Positions 44,859 to 53,498 of a stretch of DNA of 64,000 nucleotides are shown here, in pieces. Below the pieces are notes generated by a model. The model was given only the letters and a program-made list of their open reading frames with translations, was not told the DNA's origin and did not search any database. The stretch covers positions 1 through 64,000 of the forward strand of contig JADCEN010000018.1 in the NCBI GenBank assembly GCA_020250175.1. The letters run 5' to 3'. Made by a program: the position numbers and the translations under genes. Origin of the DNA: Rhodobacter sp. (GTDB lineage: Bacteria; Pseudomonadota; Alphaproteobacteria; Rhodobacterales; Rhodobacteraceae). Position 1 is the stretch's first letter; the number at the start of each line of letters is the position of its first letter.

Positions 44859-45812
44859 ATGAACGCCATCCTCGCGATGATCGGGCGCAGGCTGCTTATG
44901 GGTCTGCTAACGCTCTTCGTGATTTCGGTCGTGATCTTCGGGGCGACCGAGCTTCTGCCGGGTGACCTTGCCCGCGAACTGCTTGGACAGTCAGCGACCG
45001 AAGAGACGCTCGCCGCGTTGCGCGAACAGCTTGGGCTGAACGACCCTGCCCCGGTTCGCTACTGGAACTGGCTGACCGGCGTGCTTCAAGGCGATCTCGG
45101 CGTCTCCATGGCAACGAAGAAGCCGATCTCGGAACTGGTCGGTACGCGGCTGGAAAACACGATGTTCCTAGCACTTTATGCCGCCGCGATGTCGGTGCCT
45201 TTGTCGCTGATGTTGGGCGTCCTGGCTGCGCTGTGGCGGAACTCGATCTTCGACCGGGCATCGAACTCGCTCGCCCTGACGGCGATCTCGTTCCCCGAGT
45301 TCTTTGTGGCCTACATCCTGATCCTCTGGCTCAGCCAGTCGGGCTTCTTCCCCTCGATGGTGCGGATCACCCCGGCCACGACCTTTGGCGACATGCTGTA
45401 CATGTGCTTCCTGCCGGCGCTGACGCTGACGCTCGTGGTTACCGCGCACATGATGCGAATGACCCGGGCGGCGATCATAAACCTGCTTGCCAGCCCCTAT
45501 ATCGAGATGGCTCGGCTCAAGGGCATGGCGCCGCTCCGCGTGGTGCTGCGCCATGCCGTGCCGAACGCGCTTGCCCCGATCATCAACGTCGTGGCGCTGA
45601 ACCTTGCCTATCTCATCACCGGGGTCGTCGTCGTCGAAGTAGTCTTCGTCTATCCTGGGCTGGGGCAGTTGATGGTGGATGCGGTCACCAACCGAGATGT
45701 TCCTGTCGTGCAGGCCATCGCACTGATCTTCGCGGCCGCTTACGTCCTGCTGAACCTGATTGCGGATGTGCTTTCAACGATCAGCAACCCGCGGCTGATG
45801 CATCAGAGGTAG
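44859..45812 (+). CDS. Dpp/Opp-type ABC permease (DppB-like), third system
   Basis: The 317-residue permease starts MNAILAMIGRRLLMGLLTLF. It has the loop LGQSATEETLAALREQLGLN, about six membrane segments and the coupling motif MARLKGMAPLRVVLRHAVPN. GGGGGAAAG precedes the ATG. It is followed after 4 bases by the DppC-like gene. Confidence 0.87.
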   Translation: MNAILAMIGRRLLMGLLTLFVISVVIFGATELLPGDLARELLGQSATEETLAALREQLGLNDPAPVRYWNWLTGVLQGDLGVSMATKKPISELVGTRLENTMFLALYAAAMSVPLSLMLGVLAALWRNSIFDRASNSLALTAISFPEFFVAYILILWLSQSGFFPSMVRITPATTFGDMLYMCFLPALTLTLVVTAHMMRMTRAAIINLLASPYIEMARLKGMAPLRVVLRHAVPNALAPIINVVALNLAYLITGVVVVEVVFVYPGLGQLMVDAVTNRDVPVVQAIALIFAAAYVLLNLIADVLSTISNPRLMHQR

Positions 45813-45816
45813 CGGC

Positions 45817-46731
45817 ATGAATGTGATCGTCTTCCTCGCCGCCGCGCTTGCGCTTTTCTTCGTGATCGGCGTTGCGGCGCGCGCCGCCATGAAGACATTG
45901 GCACCGGCGGCCGACAAGCCAACCTTCCGCGACATGCCGCTGACCGCGTCCTTCGGGATCGCGGTGATACTGTTCTACGTTCTTGTCGCGGTCTTCGGGC
46001 CGCTCCTTGCCCCTTTCGGCGAGGGAGAGGTCGTGGGCGCCCAGTACCTGCCCTGGGCGGCGCCCCATTACCTTGGCACCGACAAGCTTGGGCGCGACAT
46101 GCTGACACGGCTGATCTACGGCGCACGCAACACCGTGGGCATCGCCTTTGCGACCACGGCGCTGGCCTTTGTCGTCGGCTCGATCCTGGGCATCTGGGCA
46201 GCCCTGGCGGGCGGATGGCTCGACCAGTGGACGTCGCGCTTCGTGGACGCGCTGATGGCGATCCCGGCCCTGATCTTCTCGCTTCTTTTGCTCACGATCT
46301 TCGGCACTTCGGTTCTGACGCTGATCCTGGTCATCGCGGCGGTGGACGCGACCCGCGTCTTTCGACTGGCGCGCTCTGTCGCGCAAGGGATTGTCGTAAT
46401 GGACTATATCGAAGCCGCACGGCTGCGCGGCGAGTCGAACTGGCGCCTCATCCGCCGCGAGATCCTGCCGAATGCCATGGCGCCGCTTGTGGCAGAGTTC
46501 GGACTGCGGTTCTGCTTCGTCTTCCTGTCCATCTCTGCGCTCTCGTTCCTCGGCCTCGGCATCAAGCCACCCACCGCCGACTGGGGCAGCATGGTGCGCG
46601 ATAACGCCACCCTGATTACCTTTGGCGACATAACACCACTGCTTCCCGCCGGAGCCATTGCGCTCTTGACCGTGGCGGTGAACTTCGTTGTCGACTGGCA
46701 ACTGCACCGCGCCAGCGGGTTGAAGGAGTAA
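45817..46731 (+). CDS. Dpp/Opp-type ABC permease (DppC-like), third system
   Basis: The 304-residue permease has the hallmark LGTDKLGRDMLTRLIYGARN and the coupling loop AARLRGESNWRLIRREILPN. It carries an extra hydrophobic N-terminal segment (MNVIVFLAAALALFFVIGVA) before the usual first helix, so its topology may differ slightly from the other two DppC proteins of the island. The fused ATPase gene begins 4 bases after its stop. Confidence 0.85.
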   Translation: MNVIVFLAAALALFFVIGVAARAAMKTLAPAADKPTFRDMPLTASFGIAVILFYVLVAVFGPLLAPFGEGEVVGAQYLPWAAPHYLGTDKLGRDMLTRLIYGARNTVGIAFATTALAFVVGSILGIWAALAGGWLDQWTSRFVDALMAIPALIFSLLLLTIFGTSVLTLILVIAAVDATRVFRLARSVAQGIVVMDYIEAARLRGESNWRLIRREILPNAMAPLVAEFGLRFCFVFLSISALSFLGLGIKPPTADWGSMVRDNATLITFGDITPLLPAGAIALLTVAVNFVVDWQLHRASGLKE

Positions 46732-46735
46732 CCTC

Positions 46736-48352
46736 ATGGAGAAGAAGGTGCTTCTTGCCATCAAGGGCCTGCAGATCGAGGGGCGGTCTGGCGATGCGTG
46801 GCACCCAATCGTCAAGGGCGTCGACCTGACCCTGCACAAGGGAGAGGTGCTAGGGCTGATCGGAGAGTCCGGGGCGGGCAAGTCGACGCTGGGTCTCGCG
46901 GCGATGGGCTTTGCCCGTGATGGCTGCCGCATCTCGGGCGGGACCATCGACTTTGACGGCATCGACCTGCGCGCAGCATCCGAAGCCGAACGCCGAAGCT
47001 TGCGCGGCAAGCGCATCGCCTATGTAGCGCAATCGGCGGCCGCCAGTTTCAACCCCGCGCACAGGCTTGTCGACCAGTACTGCGAGGCCCCTGTCGTGCA
47101 CCGGGTCATGGCCCGCGAAAAGGCCGAGGCGGATGCCGTCGAGCTTTACCGCCGGATGCGCCTACCCAATCCCGAGGAGATCGGGTTCCGCTATCCGCAT
47201 CAGGTGTCGGGCGGGCAGTTGCAGCGGGCAATGACGGCCATGGCCATGGCCTGCCGTCCGGAGCTCATCATCTTCGACGAACCGACCACCGCGCTGGATG
47301 TGACGACGCAGATCGAGGTTCTGGCCGCAATCCGCGACATCGTGCGCCAGTTCGGAACGGCCGCGATCTATATCACCCACGACCTTGCCGTGGTGGCCCA
47401 GATGGCCGACCGCATCAAGGTGCTCTTGCGCGGCAGCGAAGTGGAAGAAGCGGACACCCGCAAGATGCTTGCCGAGCCGCGAGAGGATTACACGAAAAGC
47501 CTATGGGCCGTGCGAAGCTTTGCCCGCCCGGAGCAGCCGCCAGCAACTGGTACCCCGATCGTATCGGTGCGCAACGTGACGGCCGGTTACGGCGCGATCA
47601 ATGTCCTTACCGATGTGAGCTTCGACATCCATGCCCGCCGCACGGTCGCCGTGGTAGGCGAAAGCGGGTCCGGCAAATCTACGACCGCGCGCGTTATCAC
47701 GGGCCTGCTGCCGCCACGAAAGGGTGAGGTGCTGTTCAACGGCAAGCCCTTGCCGCCTGGGTTCAGTGCCCGCTCGCGCGGCGAACTGCGCCAGTGCCAG
47801 ATGATCTACCAGATGGCCGATACAGCCTTGAACCCGAAGCTGCGCCTGCGCGAGCTGATCGGGCGGCCGGCCGAGATGTATCTGGGCCTCAAGGGAAAAG
47901 CTCTGGACGACCGCATCCGTGACCTGCTGTCGTTGATCGAACTGGAACCAGACAAATTCATTGACCGGCTGCCCGGCGAGCTTTCGGGCGGTCAGAAACA
48001 GCGCATCGGCATCGCGCGCGCCCTGGCCGCCGAACCGCAGTTGATTATCTGCGACGAGGTGACAAGCGCCTTGGACCAGATCGTGCAAGAGGGCATCCTG
48101 AAGCTACTGAGCCGACTGCAGGACGAACTGAATCTGGCCTACATGTTCATCACCCATGATCTGGCCACGGTAAGGTCCATCGCCGATGAGGTCGTGGTGA
48201 TGCAGCAGGGCGTGGTGGTCGAGCGAGGCCCCAAGGCAGTGCTCTTTGCGGCCCCGAAGGAGGAGTATACCAACCTTTTGCTGTCGTCCGTCCCAGAGAT
48301 GGACCCGGATTGGCTGAACCGCTTGCTCGCCGCTCGGGGCGAGCCTGCCTAA
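46736..48352 (+). CDS. Fused double ABC ATPase (DppD-DppF type)
   Basis: The 538-residue protein carries two complete ATPase modules. The first (about 1-260) has GESGAGKSTLG, VSGGQLQRAMTAMAMAC and IIFDEPTTALD. The second (about 275-538) has GESGSGKSTTA, LSGGQKQRIGIARALAA and IICDEVTSALDQ. In the second module the Walker B tail reads DEV rather than DEP, as in many DppF halves. The fusion replaces the two separate ATPases of the other systems and is known from glutathione/peptide importers such as GsiA. It closes the plus-strand operon. Confidence 0.87.
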   Translation: MEKKVLLAIKGLQIEGRSGDAWHPIVKGVDLTLHKGEVLGLIGESGAGKSTLGLAAMGFARDGCRISGGTIDFDGIDLRAASEAERRSLRGKRIAYVAQSAAASFNPAHRLVDQYCEAPVVHRVMAREKAEADAVELYRRMRLPNPEEIGFRYPHQVSGGQLQRAMTAMAMACRPELIIFDEPTTALDVTTQIEVLAAIRDIVRQFGTAAIYITHDLAVVAQMADRIKVLLRGSEVEEADTRKMLAEPREDYTKSLWAVRSFARPEQPPATGTPIVSVRNVTAGYGAINVLTDVSFDIHARRTVAVVGESGSGKSTTARVITGLLPPRKGEVLFNGKPLPPGFSARSRGELRQCQMIYQMADTALNPKLRLRELIGRPAEMYLGLKGKALDDRIRDLLSLIELEPDKFIDRLPGELSGGQKQRIGIARALAAEPQLIICDEVTSALDQIVQEGILKLLSRLQDELNLAYMFITHDLATVRSIADEVVVMQQGVVVERGPKAVLFAAPKEEYTNLLLSSVPEMDPDWLNRLLAARGEPA

Positions 48353-48727
48353 CCATGCTGGGCAGTCTTGCAAGGGCCCCGCTTGCTGCAGGTCGGGTCT
48401 TTTCGGGGCGGTTGTGTCGATCAACCTCTGCACGCTTGCTGATGGCGGTTATCCCGGTTCAAGGCGTTGCCCGGAACAACAGGTTTGCTCGTGACGAAGG
48501 CACCGAGGCCTTTAGCGGCTTTCCGGCAGAGCCGAGTTGATCGCATCGGCCTTTAAGGCCTAAGTTCAAGCAGCAGGCTGCGATGGCGAGTCTATCGAGA
48601 GCCGGTGTTGTCAATACCAACCTAGTTGAGTGGCTGACTATCGGCCGATAATCTCGGTAGATGGGTAAAGCCAGCCCTTTTCATTACTTCAAGACCAACC
48701 CCGAAATCATCCGTCTTGCTGTGAAGG
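48353..48727. other. Gap at the right edge of catabolic block 2
   Basis: I see no gene or clear repeat. The DNA after about 48540 is less GC-rich and probably contains the junction between block 2 and the prophage remnant. Confidence 0.4.
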
Positions 48728-49291
48728 TCAATGTCCGCTTCGGGCCGGGCACGTCGAGGTGGGCATCATCGTCACACAGGGCGAAAGCGGACTCTCGCAG
48801 TGCAGTGCGCCAAGGCCCCGGTTGCGGACGAAGCGGCCGTTTACTGCGGAGGCGGGATGATCGGTTGGACTGGCGCTGGTGCCAAAGCCTTCAAGCCCGG
48901 CCATGATCTCGTCGAGTTCGGTCTCGTCGAAGCCGATCAGGTCCAGATCGAAATCCGCCTCGCGCAGCGCCGCCAATTCCGACCGCAGCAGGTCGTCGCC
49001 CTATCCGACATTTTCGGCGATGCGGTTGTCGGCGATCAACAGCGCCCGGCGCTGGGTTTCGGTCAGATGGTCCAGCACGGGCACCGGCACCTCGGTAAGG
49101 CCCAGCGCCTTGGCGGCCACAAGGCGGCCGTGTCCTGCGATGATCACCTCGCCTTCGCCGATCTGGATCGGGTTGGTGAAGCCGAACTCGACAATCGACG
49201 CGGCGATCTGCGCGACCTGATCCGCCGAATGGGTCCTGGCGCTGCGGATGTAGGGCACCAGCCGGTCGATCGGCATCATCTCGATCTGCAC
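48728..49291 (-). pseudogene. ParB/Srx-domain nuclease-like prophage protein, nonsense-interrupted
   Basis: From a GTG at 49291 with GAGGAGG upstream, the frame reads MPIDRLVPYIRSARTHSADQ, then VIIAGHGRLVAAKALGL and ETQRRALLIADNRIAENVG. This is the ParB N-terminal domain found in phage DNA-methylase-associated proteins. A TAG at 49001-49003 replaces the Trp usual after ENAG. In the same frame beyond it GDDLLRSELAALREADFDLD and LIGFDETELDEIMAGL continue the family. The methylase part is absent and the frame turns unrelated near 48870. The gene is dead and truncated next to block 2. Confidence 0.75.
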
Positions 49292-49662
49292 GTGCCACAC
49301 CTCCTCAAGAGTGAAGCCCGGCGCAACGCACCGGGCCCTTGTTCCGACCTGACCGAGGTGCGCGCACCTGCGCACCCATTCCTGCGCACCCGAGGCGCGA
49401 ACCCAGAATTTTCTTTTGTCCCTAGCGGCTGGCCGGGCCTCTGCCCCCCGCATACGAGCCAAGCCAGGGTGGAACCAAGGCCGGGGGGGCAGCGAGGGGC
49501 GTGGCGTCGGGAGCGCCGCCGGTTGGTGATCGAGGCGCGCTTGGTCTCCAGGAGCCGTGCACAAGTCTTCGATCATGGGGAAATACTGGCCTGAAAGTAT
49601 TGCATCTGTCGCGGCCTCAGTTCGGCACGATTTGCGCCGGAATGAACCGCCAGACGACCTGC
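49292..49662. other. Gap between ParB remnant and DUF6362 gene
   Basis: This 370-base stretch shows no convincing gene. It has G-runs near 49480 and could hold the promoter for the ParB remnant. Confidence 0.35.
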
Positions 49663-50109
49663 TTACGCCCCCGTATGGTCCGGCTTAGACTGAGCCTTTC
49701 GCGCCGCTTCCTTTCGGGCGCCTGATTTCTCGATTGCGTTCAGATGCTTGGCGATAGTCAGTAGCGCCGCCGCCCACCGCCGCCACGCGGTGCTGCGGAC
49801 CACCCCGGCTCGGTAGCAGACCTGCCGCCAGCGCACGCCCTCGGCCCGCAGCCAGACGATGCGGGCGTCCTCGGGGTCGAGCAGGTGCAGCCAGGCGATG
49901 CAATCGTCCATCTTCTGGATATCGGAGGCGCTTGGCACGACCCGCATCTGGGCTTCGGCATAGCCGTAGGCGTGCTTCGCCTCCTGGACGTACTCCGGCC
50001 AGGAGCCGCCGTAGCCGCGCGGACCGGAGCCCGGCGGATTCGGCAGCCGCCGCAGCGTCAGGGCAGCGTCCTCGAAGCGGTCCTCGATCTCGCGGGGGGT
50101 GATCGGCAT
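49663..50109 (-). CDS. DUF6362-type prophage protein
   Basis: The 148-residue protein has ITPREIEDRFEDAALTLRRLP, then PPGSGPRGYGGSWPEYVQEA and DPEDARIVWLRAEGVRWRQV, followed by a helix-turn-helix-like RSTAWRRWAAALLTIA. It matches DUF6362 proteins that lie between replication and ParB genes in rhodobacterial phage-like elements. DNA binding is likely. GGAGAG precedes the ATG. Confidence 0.65.
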   Translation of the reverse strand: MPITPREIEDRFEDAALTLRRLPNPPGSGPRGYGGSWPEYVQEAKHAYGYAEAQMRVVPSASDIQKMDDCIAWLHLLDPEDARIVWLRAEGVRWRQVCYRAGVVRSTAWRRWAAALLTIAKHLNAIEKSGARKEAARKAQSKPDHTGA

Positions 50110-50127
50110 CGGGTCTCTCCTTGGGGG

Positions 50128-50997
50128 TCAGTAGATTTGCCGGGCGCGCAGCGTGGCCTCGGTGACGAGGCCTGCGGCCAGCAGGGCGTTGCGCTGCGAC
50201 GTCGAGACGGCGCTCGGCGGGATGTACGTGCCGGAGTTGATCCAGGCCGCCAGTCGGATCAGCGGGTCCGCGGCTGGGTCCGGGGCGCTGACGGAGCCAC
50301 CAGCGCCAGCTTCCCCAGCCCTTTCACCGGTTGCCGCCCTCGCAATCCGTCGGGCATGGCGCTGCGCGATGGCCGGGGTGAAGTAATCCCACGTCCGGAT
50401 CGGGCTGTCCCGCTTCTGCTTCGTCCGCTCGGCAAGCGTGGGCAGGATGTCGGCCGTCGGGTCGTAACCCGCCGCGATCCACCCGCCGATCACCTCACCA
50501 GTGGAGGTGATCTCGGCGCGGGCGGCATCGCTCAATCCCGGTCCGCAGACCTCGAGACAGGCGGTCTCGAGGTCGCCGCTCGCGCCCGCGTCGCGCGCGG
50601 TAGTAGTTACTGGTTCTCTTACAAGGTTAGTGTCCAGATTCTGGACATGGCTTTCGCCAAAATCTGGACATGGCTTTTGCCCTTTTCCATGTCCAGATTC
50701 TGGACACGGGTTGCGCCCGAACTCGGGCTCGAAGGCGAGCAGATAGCGGGTCGACTTGCGCCGGTGCGTGTCCTCGGAGTGGCGTCGCTGCCGGTGGATC
50801 AGCCCGGCGGATTCGAGCTTCTCGAGGTGGACGTTCAAGGATGCCCGCGAGATTTCCACGTCGGCCGCCAACTGGTCCTGCGACGGGAAGCACCCGTAGT
50901 CCGGGTTGTGCCGGTCGCAGAGATGCCAGAGCACCAGCTTGGTCACGGGGCTGAGCCCGCGCTGCTGGATCGCCCAGTTGGTGGCCGCGTGACTCAT
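50128..50997 (-). CDS. Winged-helix replication-type protein
   Basis: The 289-residue protein begins with a helix-turn-helix domain (TKLVLWHLCDRHNPDYGCFP, then SQDQLAADVEISRASLNVHL and EKLESAGLIHRQRR), as in phage and plasmid replication initiators. The basic/aromatic middle (KSTRYLLAFEPEF) and C-terminal region carry no further motif that I can name. Its start overlaps the stop of the upstream gene by 4 bases. The repeated residue pattern PCPESGH/PCPDFGE/VQNLD at about residues 95-120 comes from a short internal DNA repeat at 50634-50708. Confidence 0.65.
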   Translation of the reverse strand: MSHAATNWAIQQRGLSPVTKLVLWHLCDRHNPDYGCFPSQDQLAADVEISRASLNVHLEKLESAGLIHRQRRHSEDTHRRKSTRYLLAFEPEFGRNPCPESGHGKGQKPCPDFGESHVQNLDTNLVREPVTTTARDAGASGDLETACLEVCGPGLSDAARAEITSTGEVIGGWIAAGYDPTADILPTLAERTKQKRDSPIRTWDYFTPAIAQRHARRIARAATGERAGEAGAGGSVSAPDPAADPLIRLAAWINSGTYIPPSAVSTSQRNALLAAGLVTEATLRARQIY

Positions 50998-51443
50998 GGC
51001 CGCTGCGCCGCCTTTGCGGGGGCATCCAGGGCGTCGGCGATCGGCTGGCCGATCAGGGCCGCGAAGCCCTGGAACGCCGCGCGGGCGATTGGGAGACCGC
51101 CGTTCCGCAACTCCTGCCGCCGACCCTCGAGGATCAGATAGATGGCCCAGACGTTCGCCTCGACGAGGGCGAAGCGGTCGATGGCAATGCAGCGCCGCGC
51201 CCCGTCCCAGTCGAAATACACCGCGACACCCTGATCGGCCGGTCGGCTGGCCCCGAGGGTGACGTTGGAAGTGATCACCACGCGTGTCACCGGCAGACCG
51301 GTGTCGGTGCCGAAGAGGTGAAGCGCATCTTCGAGATCGGCGACGGCGCGGGGCAGGGCGATCTTGAAGGGTGACTGGGCGCGGGTCGTTCCCCGCGGCA
51401 CGCCGTCCGGCCAGGCCAGCGGATAGGTTGCGGGGCCGGTCAT
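50994..51443 (-). CDS. Phage J-protein-associated domain protein lacking the J domain
   Basis: The 149-residue product has YPLAWPDGVPRGTTRAQSPF, then VTRVVITSNVTLGASRPADQ and GVAVYFDWDGARRCIAIDRF. This matches the N-terminal part of J-domain proteins in rhodobacterial prophages. The DnaJ helix with HPD is absent, so it is a naturally short version or has lost its C-terminus. It is part of a minus-strand chain with 4-base overlaps on both sides. Confidence 0.6.
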   Translation of the reverse strand: MTGPATYPLAWPDGVPRGTTRAQSPFKIALPRAVADLEDALHLFGTDTGLPVTRVVITSNVTLGASRPADQGVAVYFDWDGARRCIAIDRFALVEANVWAIYLILEGRRQELRNGGLPIARAAFQGFAALIGQPIADALDAPAKAAQRP

Positions 51444-51571
51444 TGCGCGCGCCTAGCTTCGGATTGCTCGAGGATCTGGGGCAGGGCGAGGGCAGTCTTC
51501 AGGGCGGCATCGGCCAGGATGACGCTGACAACGCCGACAAATGCCAGGACAAGAAGGCGGTTCATGTCCAT
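51440..51571 (-). CDS. 43-residue single-pass membrane peptide
   Basis: The reading frame MDMNRLLVLAFVGVVSVILA continues through ALKTALALPQILEQ to a stop that overlaps the next start (ATGA). It has one hydrophobic helix and a short basic N-terminus. The overlap and the position in the prophage operon support it as a real gene. The function is unknown. Confidence 0.5.
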   Translation of the reverse strand: MDMNRLLVLAFVGVVSVILADAALKTALALPQILEQSEARRAQ

Positions 51572-51577
51572 GCCCCC

Positions 51578-51778
51578 TCAGACATGCGCGGTCTTCAGGA
51601 GGCGGGTCGCAATCGCCTCCATCATGTCGATCCGCCTGTCGGCCTCCGCCCGCGACATGCGGCCTGCGGCGACGGACTTCTCGAAGTACCGGCGGCGCAT
51701 GAACGCCTCGCGCTGCGCCTCGTCCACCAGCTGACGGATGGTGAACCGGGAGGATGCAGCCTGCAGGGTTTCGCTCAT
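51578..51778 (-). CDS. Small prophage protein
   Basis: This 66-residue helical, charged protein (FTIRQLVDEAQREAFMRRRY; RMSRAEADRRIDMMEAIATR) is a type often found next to AlpA genes in these elements. It overlaps the AlpA-like stop by 4 bases. Confidence 0.6.
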   Translation of the reverse strand: MSETLQAASSRFTIRQLVDEAQREAFMRRRYFEKSVAAGRMSRAEADRRIDMMEAIATRLLKTAHV

Positions 51779-52026
51779 CTGCGGCCGCCCGACTTCGAGG
51801 GCTGCTTGCGGGCTTCCTGCTCAAGAAGCCAGTCGCGCACGGCCTCGAGGCGATAAACGATCCGCCTCCCCACCCGCACACAGGGCGGGCCCGTGCGCGC
51901 GCCTTCCCAGCGCTTCAGGGTGGAGGCGGACAGCCCCAGTTGTGCCCCGAGTTCCTCCCGGGAGAGCCAGCCGTCCAGCACTCCGATGGCGGCCGCTGGT
52001 GGGTCGGTGTGTGTCGTTTCGGTCAT
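51775..52026 (-). CDS. AlpA/excisionase-like DNA-binding protein
   Basis: The 83-residue MerR-like helix-turn-helix protein shows WLSREELGAQLGLSASTLKR, then WEGARTGPPCVRVGRRIVYR and LEAVRDWLLEQ, the typical AlpA/Xis fold with a wing. Such proteins control integrase expression or direct excision. It is the first gene of the minus-strand prophage operon. The ATG at 52026 fits the domain. It may direct excision of this island. Confidence 0.7.
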   Translation of the reverse strand: MTETTHTDPPAAAIGVLDGWLSREELGAQLGLSASTLKRWEGARTGPPCVRVGRRIVYRLEAVRDWLLEQEARKQPSKSGGRR

Positions 52027-52358
52027 CGTGATCCTCCGTTGAACCGCCGGGCAAAAGCCGCGACGAACTCGAATCGGAATGGCACGGGGGGGCGAGAGGC
52101 GCGTAGGCGCGGAGAGGCGCGGAAAATCCAAGGGCTCGCCTCTTTCTGAATCCACCGAGAATCAGGGTCAGAATTCGGGACGGCGCACCACCGCCGTCGC
52201 TGCAAGTCAGGGGTTCCCCCAAGACGGCAATCACGATTCTGCGGGGCCGCCGTGAAAACCTGAGGTTGAGCTATACAACCAGAAGAAACTGCGACAGAGA
52301 GCCGCCGACCACGGGTGTTTAGTCCCGATTACAGAGAGTTACGGAAGGTAAAGCGATC
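52027..52358. promoter_or_regulatory. Divergent promoter region of prophage operon
   Basis: This 332-base gap separates the AlpA-like operon from a plus-strand gene. No gene is seen, and it should contain both promoters. Confidence 0.4.
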
Positions 52359-52967
52359 ATGCCACTACCGAAACGGGCGTTCGTTTCATTGGCGGAAGCC
52401 GCCGGGCGATGGGGATGCCAACCAGCAGATATCGCCGAGTGGGCGTCCCTCGGGAATGTGGAAATCGTGACCGGGATCGCTCCGGTGCGCTGCGGATCGG
52501 AGACGATCGGCGGCTTCGTTGTCCTATCTGCCGCAGATATCCTGCCTATGTTTCGTCGATGCGGCAAAGGGCCCTCGAAGTCTCGTGTCCGCCGTTTTCG
52601 AGTCCCCGATGACAGCGAATGGAAATTCGTCACTGAGCCGTCCGAGGGGGTAATCGTCGCCTTGGCCGACCTCGTGATCCTGAAGTCCGAGGTGCGTCGG
52701 TTCGAAGCCGAGTATGAGCTGTTTCGCGCGCCGCACGGGGGGAAAGGTCCTGAACGGAAGTATGACTGGGACGCCTTCTATGTCGAGCTTATCAAACGGG
52801 TGCATTTCCAGGGTGTCCCCGAGAAGCAGGCCGAACTCGTGGAGGAGATGACTGAGTGGTTCGGGCGCCGTTCGGATACTGGCGACGGGCCAGACTCCAG
52901 CACGGTCCGCAAGCGAGTTGCACCGGTGTGGCGGATGCTGAAGGAAGATACCAAGGAAGCCAACTAG
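52359..52967 (+). CDS. Accessory-element hypothetical protein
   Basis: The 202-residue protein has an N-terminal helix-turn-helix-like segment (FVSLAEAAGRWGCQPADIAE). Its C-terminal region reads KYDWDAFYVELIKRVHFQGV, then EKQAELVEEMTEWFGRR and STVRKRVAPVWRML, a pattern seen in many rhodobacterial island proteins of unknown role. It may be a small regulator. Confidence 0.6.
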   Translation: MPLPKRAFVSLAEAAGRWGCQPADIAEWASLGNVEIVTGIAPVRCGSETIGGFVVLSAADILPMFRRCGKGPSKSRVRRFRVPDDSEWKFVTEPSEGVIVALADLVILKSEVRRFEAEYELFRAPHGGKGPERKYDWDAFYVELIKRVHFQGVPEKQAELVEEMTEWFGRRSDTGDGPDSSTVRKRVAPVWRMLKEDTKEAN

Positions 52968-53054
52968 ACATTCTGAAAGTCAATTTTGAAAATGGATCGA
53001 CCTGGTCGATGCCTTAGCCTCGACCAGGGAAGATGCTCTAGCGTGGTGGCACTG

Positions 53055-53498
53055 TCACTGGACGACAACGCCAGTGTAGGGGCCCATGGTGCAGAAGGAG
53101 CCGATGGGATTGAGCGGTCCGAAGCCCGACAGCCCACCCTGGGTAAGGCAGCGGTTACCCATCATCTGCATGGGCATCGGTTGCTGAATGACAGGATGCA
53201 TCGCAGGAGGCTGCGGGCCACCGTTCGACCGGCCTCCGGCGAAAGCGTCATTGATGGCAGGCCCAACGATGCCACCACCGATTGCGGCCCCTGCGCTGCC
53301 GCCCAGCCAACCACCGGCAGCCGCTGCGCCGGCGTTGACCGAACCTTGAGCTAGCGGCGTCAGCACATTCCGTTCGATCGGATCGAAGATTTCGCCCACG
53401 GACCCTCGAATGAGGCCTCCATCACCAAAAAGTCCACCAGCGTAAGAGCCAGTCACCGAGAGAAGAACCATCGTAGCAGAAGCGAGAAGAAGTTTCAT
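53055..53498 (-). CDS. Secreted Gly-rich hypothetical protein
   Basis: The 147-residue product starts MKLLLASATMVLLSVTGSYA, a clear Sec signal peptide. The mature protein has a glycine-zipper-like stretch (AAAAGGWLGGSAGAAIGGGI) that could insert in a membrane, then Pro/Met-rich sequence with two cysteines. The start was placed at the signal peptide. The function is unknown. Confidence 0.55.
   Translation of the reverse strand: MKLLLASATMVLLSVTGSYAGGLFGDGGLIRGSVGEIFDPIERNVLTPLAQGSVNAGAAAAGGWLGGSAGAAIGGGIVGPAINDAFAGGRSNGGPQPPAMHPVIQQPMPMQMMGNRCLTQGGLSGFGPLNPIGSFCTMGPYTGVVVQ

Noticed and set aside
50634-50708. Short direct repeats (TCCAGATTCTGGACA-type) as a CRISPR array or origin iterons
   Set aside because: They are a few imperfect copies inside a coding region without regular spacers. 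They explain a repeated peptide in the HTH protein, although an iteron role cannot be fully excluded.
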